Shown here piece by piece: positions 7,224-13,010 of a stretch of DNA of 13,010 nt; positions within the stretch are counted from its first letter, which is position 1, and each line of letters starts with the position of its first letter. The DNA comes from an uncultured Gemella sp. (GTDB lineage: Bacteria > Bacillota > Bacilli > Staphylococcales > Gemellaceae), in contig CALHQV010000135.1 of assembly GCA_938038035.1 (NCBI GenBank), positions 1-13,010 on the forward strand, given 5' to 3'. The notes under the pieces are model-generated. The model saw only the letters and a list, made by a program, of their open reading frames with translations. It searched no databases and was not told the DNA's origin. The position numbers were made by a program, and so were the translations under genes.

Positions 7224-7249
7224 TTGATTTTTTTTTTTTTTGATAAAAT
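7224..7249 (+). promoter_or_regulatory. Putative promoter with a T14 tract, possibly phase-variable
   Basis: TTGATT (7224-7229) and TGATAAAAT (7241-7249; -10 TAAAAT at 7244-7249 with the TG of an extended -10) are separated by only 14 bp, almost all thymine. The run of 14 T occupies 7228-7241. Gain of two to four T would give a 16-18 bp spacer, so slippage could switch the promoter. The next gene starts 75 bp downstream. No other convincing promoter was found in this gap. Confidence 0.5.
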
Positions 7250-7323
7250 AGTAAGAAGAAGTGATTAAACTAACATAAATTTTAAAAATTTATAACTAAA
7301 ATTTTATAGGAGAAGATATATTT

Positions 7324-8532
7324 ATGGAGCAAAAGCAAAGATTTTCTTTGAGAAAAAATAAAGTTAAATTAGGATTAGGAGTATTGACTGTATTAGCTAC
7401 ACCAATCGCTGTAGATACTGTAGCTAGTAGCGACGCTCTAGCAGCTCAAGGTTGGGTTAAGAGTGGACATACTTGGTATTTTTATAATCAAAATGGAACA
7501 TTAGTTAGAAATGCGTGGGCAGGAAACTACTGGCTAGGAGCTGATGGAAGAATGGCGACTAATGCTTGGGTAGATAACAATCGTTATTATGTAGGTAACG
7601 ATGGAGCATGGATAAAAGACTATGGAAACAAATCAGGCTGGCAAAAAGAAGGAAGTGCCTGGTATTATTATAAAAATGGAACATTAGTAAGAAATGCATG
7701 GGCAGGAAACTATTGGTTAGGAGCTGACGGAAGAATGGCGACTAATGCTTGGGTAGATAGCAATCGTTATTATGTAGGTAACGATGGAGCGTGGATAAAA
7801 GACTACGGAAACAAATCAGGCTGGCAAAAAGAAGGAAGTGCTTGGTATTACTATAAAAATGGAACATTAGTAAGAAATGCGTGGGCAGGAAACTATTGGC
7901 TAGGAGCTGACGGAAGAATGGCGACTAGTGCTTGGGTAGATAACGGACGTTATTATGTAGATGGAAATGGACTATGGGTTCCTAGTTATTCAGAAACAAG
8001 TAAAAATATTTCGGCCTTAAATATGACTCAATACTATCAAGGTGATGCAAGATGGGGTGGTAAGATGTACGGAATATCTAATCTAGCTAATACTGGATGT
8101 GTACCGACAGCATTGGCTATGGCGTTTAGTGGATTAGGGCAAAATGTTCTTCCAACAGCTGTTGCGGACACAATCTATAATAATACTGATGAGATGAACG
8201 TTAGTGAACTAGGAACATCAGGTAAGGGAGCTGTTTATGCAATCAGAGCATATGGTTATAAACACGCAGTTATCACTACTAAAGAACAACTTATCTCAGC
8301 ACTTCAAAGTGGTAAACCTGTGTTTGCAACTGTAGGAAGGGGTATTTTCGCTAAAGGTAGATTGACTCACGCTATTATTTTAAGTGGATATAGCAATGGA
8401 AAAACAAAAGCAATGGATCCGGATAGTGCATATAATACAGGTAAATGGTATGATATCAATACTATTTGGAACCAAAGAAGTACAGATCCTTACGACACTA
8501 ACATCGGTGGATCATTTGTAGCAATCGGATAA
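7324..8532 (+). CDS. Wall-binding repeat protein with C-terminal C39-like domain
   Basis: Secreted, probably wall-bound protein. Residues 1-40 are a long signal peptide containing FSLRKNKVKLGLG, which resembles the YSIRK-type motif, with a cut near ALA. Three choline-binding-like units start at residues 43, 105 and 166. A C39-like domain runs from about 233 to 402: Q239 in QYYQGDARW, nucleophile C259 in TGCVPT, H349 in THAIILSGY and D365 in AMDPDS form a complete papain-like site. The domain is homologous to that of the small protein at 5138-5824, while the N-terminal half matches the lytB-like and CHAP proteins. The start ATG has AGGAGA (7308-7313) upstream; the extra N-terminal residues are absent from the other two proteins. 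Expression may vary through the T14 promoter tract. Function is unknown; a wall endopeptidase or processing protease is plausible. Confidence 0.87.
   Translation: MEQKQRFSLRKNKVKLGLGVLTVLATPIAVDTVASSDALAAQGWVKSGHTWYFYNQNGTLVRNAWAGNYWLGADGRMATNAWVDNNRYYVGNDGAWIKDYGNKSGWQKEGSAWYYYKNGTLVRNAWAGNYWLGADGRMATNAWVDSNRYYVGNDGAWIKDYGNKSGWQKEGSAWYYYKNGTLVRNAWAGNYWLGADGRMATSAWVDNGRYYVDGNGLWVPSYSETSKNISALNMTQYYQGDARWGGKMYGISNLANTGCVPTALAMAFSGLGQNVLPTAVADTIYNNTDEMNVSELGTSGKGAVYAIRAYGYKHAVITTKEQLISALQSGKPVFATVGRGIFAKGRLTHAIILSGYSNGKTKAMDPDSAYNTGKWYDINTIWNQRSTDPYDTNIGGSFVAIG
7450..7983 (+). repeat. Three tandem wall-binding units, two almost identical
   Basis: Units begin at 7450, 7636 and 7819. The 183-bp segments starting at 7621 and 7804 differ at only a few, mostly synonymous, positions until the end of the third unit, indicating a recent tandem duplication or gene conversion. 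Linkers read DYGNKSGWQKEGSAW in both copies. Confidence 0.92.
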
Positions 8533-8540
8533 TAGAATAG

Positions 8541-8592
8541 AACGATGCAGGAATATTGATTTTTAAGAAATCTAATTTTCTGTGTCGTTTTT
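8541..8592 (+). terminator. Terminator of the third repeat gene, copy 4 of the hairpin family
   Basis: AACGATGCAG (8541-8550) pairs with CTGTGTCGTT (8580-8589) including two wobbles. GATTT (8558-8562) and AAATC (8568-8572) form an inner stem, and a T run closes it. The outer arms differ from copies 1-3, but the layered layout and the GATTT/AAATC core are the same. It starts 9 nt after the stop codon, so its terminator role is clear. Confidence 0.8.
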
Positions 8593-8699
8593 TGTTGTAA
8601 TTTTAATCTTATTAAGATAGTATGTCGATAGATTTATACTAAAATAATAAAGATAATATTGTTATACTTCATTATTTTCACACTAAATTATAACAGTTG

Positions 8700-8728
8700 T
8701 TGCTAAAAATCGTTAAAATTGGTATACT
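8700..8728 (+). promoter_or_regulatory. leuS promoter
   Basis: TTGCTA (8700-8705), 17-bp spacer, TATACT (8723-8728) preceded by TGG, so an extended -10. Transcription should start near 8735, leaving a leader of only about 35 nt. That has no room for a T-box riboswitch, and no T-box sequence is seen in the 237-bp gap, which otherwise holds only the terminator above. Confidence 0.75.
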
Positions 8729-8769
8729 ATAACTTAGAGAACTTGAAAGCGAAGGAGTGTGCTTAAATT

Positions 8770-11199
8770 ATGGTGTATAACCACAGAGTTATAGAAAAAA
8801 AATGGCAAAAATATTGGGATGAAAATAAAACATTCAAAACATTAGATGATCATACGAAAGAGAAGTTTTACGCATTGGATATGTTCCCATATCCATCAGG
8901 AGCTGGACTTCACGTAGGTCACCCAGAAGGGTATACAGCTACTGATATTTTAAGTAGATATAAAAGAGCAAATGGGTACAATGTACTTCACCCAATGGGA
9001 TGGGATGCATTCGGATTACCAGCTGAGCAATATGCATTAGATACTGGTCATGACCCAAGAGACTTTACAAAAACTAATATCGACACGTTCCGTCGCCAAA
9101 TTAAAGAATTAGGATTTTCTTATGATTGGGATCGTGAAGTAAATACAACAGATCCTAACTACTACAAATGGACACAATGGATTTTCAAAAAACTTTATGA
9201 AAAAGGGCTTGCTTATGTTGATGAAGTACCTGTAAACTGGTGTCCAGCATTAGGAACAGTACTTTCTAATGAAGAGGTTATCGATGGTAAATCTGAGCGT
9301 GGAGGACACCCTGTAGAGCGTCGTCCAATGCGTCAATGGGTACTAAAAATTACTGATTACGCTGAAAAACTTCTTGCTGATTTAGATATTCTTGATTGGC
9401 CAGAAAGTCTTAAGGCTATGCAACGTAATTGGATTGGAAAATCTGTTGGTGCTGAGATTGATTTCAAAATTGAAGGAACTGATAAAGCATTCACAGTATT
9501 CACTACACGTGCCGACACTGTATTTGGTGTATCTTACTGTGTCCTTGCACCTGAACACAAACTTGTAGAGGAAATCGTTACAGAAGGACAAAGAGCGGCT
9601 GTTGAGGAGTATCTTGACATCGTTAAACGTAAATCTGACCTTGAAAGAACAGACCTTAACAAAGATAAAACAGGAGTATTCACAGGAGCTTACGCTATTA
9701 ACCCTGTAAATGGTGAAAAAGTAGAACTTTGGATTGCTGACTACGTTCTAGCAAGCTACGGAACTGGAGCTGTTATGGCTGTTCCTGCGCACGATGAGCG
9801 TGATTATGAATTTGCGACTAAGTTTAATTTACCAATCAAAGCTGTTATCGAAGATAATGGTGAAGTTGTTGTACCATTCTTTGGTGATGGTAAACACATC
9901 AACTCTGATTTCATCAATGGATTAAACAACGAAGAAGCTATTGCTAAAGTTATTGAATTTTTAGAAGAAAATAAAGTTGGACGTAGTAAAGTTACATATA
10001 AACTACGTGACTGGTTATTCTCAAGACAACGTTACTGGGGAGAACCAATTCCAATTATCCACTGGGAAGATGGGACTATGACTACAGTGCCTGATAGTGA
10101 ACTTCCACTATTACTTCCAGAAACTGACAACATTAAACCTTCAGGAACAGGAGAATCTCCACTTGCTAATATCGAAGAGTGGCTAAATGTAGTAGACCCT
10201 GAGACTGGTAAAAAAGGTAAACGTGAAACTAACACAATGCCACAATGGGCTGGTTCTTGTTGGTACTACCTACGTTACATTGATCCACACAACGATGAAA
10301 TGTTCGCAGATCCAGAGAAATTAAAATATTGGTTACCTGTAGACGTTTATATCGGTGGAGCAGAGCATGCGGTACTTCACTTGCTATATGCTCGTTTCTG
10401 GCACAAAGTACTTTACGATTTAGGTCTAGTTCCGACTCGTGAACCATTCCAAAAACTATTCAACCAAGGTATGATTCTTGCTGAAGGTAAAGATGGTCGT
10501 CCAGAAAAAATGTCTAAATCTAAAGGTAATGTAGTAAACCCTGACGATATTATCGTATCTCACGGTGCTGATACATTACGTGTTTATGAAATGTTCATGG
10601 GGCCATTAGATGCTTCTATCGCATGGAGTGAAAATGGACTTGATGGATCTCGTCGTTTCTTAGATAGAGTATACCGTCTATTCGTAGATGAAGAAACTGG
10701 TAAAGTAAATGATAAAGTTCAAGATAAAGACAATGCAGAATTAGAAGTAAGCTATAACTACACTGTTAAGAAAGTATCAGAAGATATCGAAATTCTTGGG
10801 TTTAACACAGCTATTTCACAACTTATGGTATTTGTAAATGACTGTTACAAAGCCGAATATATCCCTCGTAAATATGCATTAGGATTTATCCAACTTCTTG
10901 CACCATTTGCACCTCACCTTGCTGAAGAAATGTGGGAAATCTACGGTAATACTGAGTCAATCTCATATGTACCATGGCCAACATTTGATGAAAGCAAACT
11001 TGTAAGTGATACTGTAGAAATCGTAGTTCAACTTATGGGTAAAGTTAAAGCAAAATTAGATGTTAAGAAAGACTTAACACCTGCTGAATTAGAACAAATC
11101 GTTCTAGCTAATGAAGAAGTAAAAGAATTAATCGAAGGAAAACAAGTTATGAAAGTAATCGTAGTTCCTGGAAGATTAGTTAATATCGTAGCTAAATAA
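8770..11199 (+). CDS. leuS: Leucyl-tRNA synthetase
   Basis: Charges tRNA-Leu with leucine in the cytoplasm; essential class I synthetase of the bacterial type. HVGH at residues 48-51 is the HIGH motif and KMSKS is at 580-584. The CP1 editing domain (about 220-420) contains TTRADTVFG (from T245) and GTGAVMAVPAHDERDYEFA, the site that hydrolyses mischarged tRNA. WCPALGTVLSNEE and the following GGHPVERRPMRQW segment mark the zinc-like insertion of Bacilli enzymes. The tRNA-binding C-terminal part runs from about 650 to 809. The length of 809 residues is normal. AAGGAG lies 12 nt before the ATG. It is cotranscribed with khpA, which follows after 10 nt with no terminator between. It has no T-box leader. 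Confidence 0.98.
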   Translation: MVYNHRVIEKKWQKYWDENKTFKTLDDHTKEKFYALDMFPYPSGAGLHVGHPEGYTATDILSRYKRANGYNVLHPMGWDAFGLPAEQYALDTGHDPRDFTKTNIDTFRRQIKELGFSYDWDREVNTTDPNYYKWTQWIFKKLYEKGLAYVDEVPVNWCPALGTVLSNEEVIDGKSERGGHPVERRPMRQWVLKITDYAEKLLADLDILDWPESLKAMQRNWIGKSVGAEIDFKIEGTDKAFTVFTTRADTVFGVSYCVLAPEHKLVEEIVTEGQRAAVEEYLDIVKRKSDLERTDLNKDKTGVFTGAYAINPVNGEKVELWIADYVLASYGTGAVMAVPAHDERDYEFATKFNLPIKAVIEDNGEVVVPFFGDGKHINSDFINGLNNEEAIAKVIEFLEENKVGRSKVTYKLRDWLFSRQRYWGEPIPIIHWEDGTMTTVPDSELPLLLPETDNIKPSGTGESPLANIEEWLNVVDPETGKKGKRETNTMPQWAGSCWYYLRYIDPHNDEMFADPEKLKYWLPVDVYIGGAEHAVLHLLYARFWHKVLYDLGLVPTREPFQKLFNQGMILAEGKDGRPEKMSKSKGNVVNPDDIIVSHGADTLRVYEMFMGPLDASIAWSENGLDGSRRFLDRVYRLFVDEETGKVNDKVQDKDNAELEVSYNYTVKKVSEDIEILGFNTAISQLMVFVNDCYKAEYIPRKYALGFIQLLAPFAPHLAEEMWEIYGNTESISYVPWPTFDESKLVSDTVEIVVQLMGKVKAKLDVKKDLTPAELEQIVLANEEVKELIEGKQVMKVIVVPGRLVNIVAK

Positions 11200-11209
11200 G
11201 GAGAGACAC

Positions 11210-11434
11210 ATGGAAGAATTAATTTATAGTATTGTTAGCGAAATTGTTGAGCATAAAGATGAAATTAAGATAGAAAAATTCGTTAAAAATGCACGTGAAC
11301 ACTACATTTTAACAGTACACCCAGAAGATTGTGGGCGTATTATAGGGAAAAAAGGTACAGTGATTAACGCAATCCGTACTGTATTAAATTCAACAACATT
11401 TAGTAAAAAAGTTTACTTAGATTTAGTAGAATAA
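11210..11434 (+). CDS. khpA: KH-domain RNA-binding protein KhpA
   Basis: Small cytoplasmic RNA-binding protein (YlqC family) that in streptococci pairs with KhpB/EloR and affects cell elongation and division. The 74 residues are almost entirely one type II KH fold. The GxxG loop is IIGKKGTVI, preceded by ILTVHPEDCGR, both typical of the family. The start has GGAG 6 nt upstream and lies 10 nt after leuS, making a two-gene operon that ends at the terminator at 11449. In many Firmicutes khpA lies between rpsP and rimM, so this position is a rearrangement or a lineage-specific arrangement. Its role in wall growth is known from relatives and not shown here. Confidence 0.93.
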   Translation: MEELIYSIVSEIVEHKDEIKIEKFVKNAREHYILTVHPEDCGRIIGKKGTVINAIRTVLNSTTFSKKVYLDLVE

Positions 11435-11448
11435 TAAGATAAATGTTG

Positions 11449-11492
11449 AATAGGAGTCTGAAAGATAGATATTTTTCAGATTCCTATTTTTT
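11449..11492 (+). terminator. Terminator of the leuS-khpA operon
   Basis: A 15-bp stem, AATAGGAGTCTGAAA (11449-11463) against TTTCAGATTCCTATT (11474-11488) with one wobble, ends in a run of six T. Confidence 0.9.
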
Positions 11493-11514
11493 GATAATTT
11501 AAAAATTATAGACA

Positions 11515-11543
11515 TAGAAAATTTTGGGACAGATGATTTTCTA
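11515..11543. repeat. Short inverted repeat upstream of the laccase-domain gene
   Basis: TAGAAAAT (11515-11522) and ATTTTCTA (11536-11543) are perfect inverted arms around TTTGGGACAGATG. It lies just upstream of the -35 of the next gene. It could be an operator or the remnant of a small repeated element. The arms are seen; the role is unknown. Confidence 0.4.
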
Positions 11544-11557
11544 GAGAGTAGAGAAAT

Positions 11558-11586
11558 GAGACATAATCGTTAATTTTGTGTATAAT
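11558..11586 (+). promoter_or_regulatory. Promoter of the laccase-domain operon
   Basis: TATAAT (11581-11586) with GAGACA (11558-11563) as a four-of-six -35 at 17-bp spacing. It lies 29 bp upstream of the start codon. Confidence 0.65.
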
Positions 11587-11614
11587 ATTATTAGTGTTAA
11601 TTTAGGAGGTTATT

Positions 11615-12316
11615 ATGAGAGAGATAGTTGATGGATATCTAATTAATGATGACAATATAAAAATAGCATTTACTAATAGGAATGTTGATGCGAAGAGTAG
11701 TGAAGATATGAAAAACTTTTCTGAGAAATATGGATTTAATCATAGTAACATAGTTTATAATGCTCAGGTTCACGGGGCGGATGTTCGTATTGTTGAATTG
11801 GGAGATGATGTTGCTGAGAATGGAAAGGAAGCGGATGGCTTAATTACTAATCTTAGAAATACTCCGTTGTTGATTTTTACAGCTGATTGTGTACCTGTTG
11901 TTTTCTATGATAAAAATCAAGGTGTTGTTGCCTTAGCTCATGCAGGATGGCGTGGAACATATGGGAATATTGCCGAGGAAATGGTAAATATTATGACAAA
12001 TAAATATGGTTGTAAGGTAGAAGATATTAAGACTATTATAGGGCCATCAGTTAGTGTGGATAATTATGAAGTTTCATATGATCTTATCGAAAAATTCGCT
12101 GCACTAGAAGTACAAGGTTATTATAAAGAAGTCGACGATAAATATTATTTAGATTTATGGAAATTGAATAAAGAATTATTGAAAAAATGTGGTATACTAA
12201 AAGATAATATTAAAATTATTGATTTTTGTACGGTAAGAGATAATGATAAATTCTTCTCATATAGGCTGGATAATGCTACTCCAAAACGTATTGGAACAAT
12301 AATTCAATTAGATTAA
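11615..12316 (+). CDS. YfiH/YlmD-family laccase-domain protein (purine nucleoside phosphorylase-like)
   Basis: Member of the cytoplasmic family once called polyphenol oxidase or multicopper laccase domain (PF02578) and now known, through LACC1 and YlmD-type proteins, to act on purine nucleosides. The expected metal-site residues are present: H53 in QVHGADV, C92 in FTADCVPVVFYD and H109 in LAHAGWRGT. The usual GPxIGPCCYEV segment here reads GPSVSVDNYEV, losing the neighbouring cysteines, though the three main ligands remain. At 233 residues it is somewhat shorter than most members, mainly at the N-terminus. AGGAGGT (11604-11610) gives a strong ribosome site. It is first in an operon with the gene at 12343, which follows after 26 nt. 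A moonlighting wall role of related proteins has been proposed but cannot be judged here. Confidence 0.87.
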   Translation: MREIVDGYLINDDNIKIAFTNRNVDAKSSEDMKNFSEKYGFNHSNIVYNAQVHGADVRIVELGDDVAENGKEADGLITNLRNTPLLIFTADCVPVVFYDKNQGVVALAHAGWRGTYGNIAEEMVNIMTNKYGCKVEDIKTIIGPSVSVDNYEVSYDLIEKFAALEVQGYYKEVDDKYYLDLWKLNKELLKKCGILKDNIKIIDFCTVRDNDKFFSYRLDNATPKRIGTIIQLD

Positions 12317-12342
12317 ATTCACATAGAATAGAGGAAAAAGTA

Positions 12343-12876
12343 TTGGAAAAAGATATTAAATTAGTTGAGCAAGTAGCTACATTTAAAAGATTGCCAAAAA
12401 GTGATAGTAGATGGCGTGTAGCATTTTATTATATAGCGAAAGAATTCTGGGATTTAGAAGAGGTCTTTGTGATAATCGATAAAGCACTTTACGAAGAACA
12501 AGGTCTTAAAATTCCAGTTTTTAGAGAGTATAAAGAAGCGGAAGGATTCCAGATTTTTTCTAGTCATATAAAAGCGAAGGAATTCGTCGAGAAGCAAGGT
12601 GATTTATTCGTTACAGCAAGTGGTGAAAAACTTATTGGTAGAATACGTCAAGGTGCGTTTAGAGAAGTTTTCGTTCCATTTTTTGCTGAACAAAACTTCA
12701 ACTATTTACTAAATGAAGATGAAGCACTATTTGCTGATACTTTCAAGCGACTTCTGGCAGTTATGGAGGCTAGTGAGAACTATATTGTGGATCAAGAACA
12801 AGAGGATATGCTTAAAGCAGGCGATGTTCAAGGATTCTTCGCAGATATTTGCAAAAAATATATAGTATTAGTATAA
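12343..12876 (+). CDS. Conserved-looking hypothetical protein, 177 residues, TTG start
   Basis: I do not recognise this protein firmly. It is soluble, with no signal peptide or membrane helix, and rich in Glu, Lys and aromatic residues. The stretch FVIIDKALYEEQGLKIPVF followed by EGFQIFSSHIKAKEFVEKQG faintly recalls SseB-like domains, where a PVF strand is followed by an alpha-helix. This is only a hint. The TTG at 12343 is chosen because AGAGGA lies 8 nt upstream, no in-frame ATG or GTG lies between the previous stop and it, and the reading frame is well used from there. It follows the laccase-domain gene by 26 nt and ends at a terminator, so it is the second gene of that operon. The frame is intact and the codon use resembles its neighbours. 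Confidence 0.8.
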   Translation: MEKDIKLVEQVATFKRLPKSDSRWRVAFYYIAKEFWDLEEVFVIIDKALYEEQGLKIPVFREYKEAEGFQIFSSHIKAKEFVEKQGDLFVTASGEKLIGRIRQGAFREVFVPFFAEQNFNYLLNEDEALFADTFKRLLAVMEASENYIVDQEQEDMLKAGDVQGFFADICKKYIVLV

Positions 12877-12884
12877 AGATAAAC

Positions 12885-12947
12885 ATCAAGCGTAATTTTG
12901 TAATGTTTGAACTTCAAGTATGAATTAATTACGTTTGATTTTTTATT
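12885..12947 (+). terminator. Terminator of the laccase-domain operon
   Basis: ATCAAGCGTAATT (12885-12897) pairs with AATTACGTTTGAT (12927-12939) over 13 bp with one wobble, followed by TTTTTATTT. TTGAA and TTCAA form a smaller stem inside the loop. Confidence 0.8.
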
Positions 12948-12970
12948 TAGGTTTCATTAGGTTACAAATG

Positions 12971-12999
12971 TTGCATCCTTCTTATTTTTTTCATATAAT
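12971..12999 (+). promoter_or_regulatory. Promoter for a gene beyond the right edge
   Basis: TTGCAT (12971-12976), 17-bp spacer, TATAAT (12994-12999). No start codon with a ribosome site follows within the remaining 11 bases, so the transcribed gene must lie outside the window. Confidence 0.6.
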
Positions 13000-13010
13000 T
13001 TATATATAGA

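Noticed and set aside
8596..8612. WalR-like sequence TGTAAT-N5-TCTTAT downstream of the third repeat gene
   Set aside because: One mismatch and more than 110 bp from the leuS -10; likely chance in AT-rich DNA overlapping the terminator tail.
8533..8769. T-box riboswitch before leuS
   Set aside because: No T-box core or specifier-loop sequence is visible, and the predicted leader is only about 35 nt.

Overview
The window looks like a chromosomal segment of a low-GC Gram-positive coccus of the Bacilli. My best guess is Gemella or a close relative. This rests on the AT-rich sequence, strong AGGAGG-type ribosome sites, extended -10 promoters, a LytB-type glucosaminidase close to the pneumococcal one, and secreted wall hydrolases carrying choline-binding-like repeats. 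The genus is an inference; no 16S rRNA or other marker gene is present.

Layout: (1) Positions 1-5866 hold four + strand genes: a LytB-like glucosaminidase with 4 wall-binding units, a membrane-associated family 2 glycosyltransferase, a CHAP amidase/endopeptidase with 6 units, and a small exported C39-like cysteine-protease-fold protein with almost no repeats. (2) galE lies alone on the - strand (5964-6986) with its own consensus promoter and a bidirectional terminator. (3) A third repeat protein (7324-8532) joins 3 units to a C39-like domain homologous to that of the small protein. (4) A housekeeping block follows: leuS and khpA as one operon, then a YfiH/YlmD-type laccase-domain gene and an unrecognised 177-residue gene as a second operon. 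A further promoter sits at the right edge.

The three repeat proteins share a nearly identical signal peptide and the same wall-binding module but carry different C-terminal catalytic domains (GH73, CHAP, C39-like). They look like one secretion-and-anchoring cassette loaded with different wall-active enzymes. The first two also share an upstream cassette: a long hairpin, then a perfect WalR (YycF) box TGTWAH-N5-TGTWAH, then an extended -10 TGGTATAAT. WalKR is the essential regulator of wall hydrolases in this group, so these two genes are probably in its regulon. The third repeat gene lacks the box. Its promoter instead contains a run of 14 T between possible -35 and -10 elements, which suggests phase-variable expression.

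A family of long hairpins with a GATTTC-loop-GAAATC core occurs four times (around 28-86, 2997-3058, 5008-5076, 8541-8592), with compensatory base changes between copies. It probably acts as transcription terminators, and may be a dispersed repeat that helped duplicate the hydrolase genes. I found no rRNA, tRNA, CRISPR array, transposase, prophage gene or replication origin.
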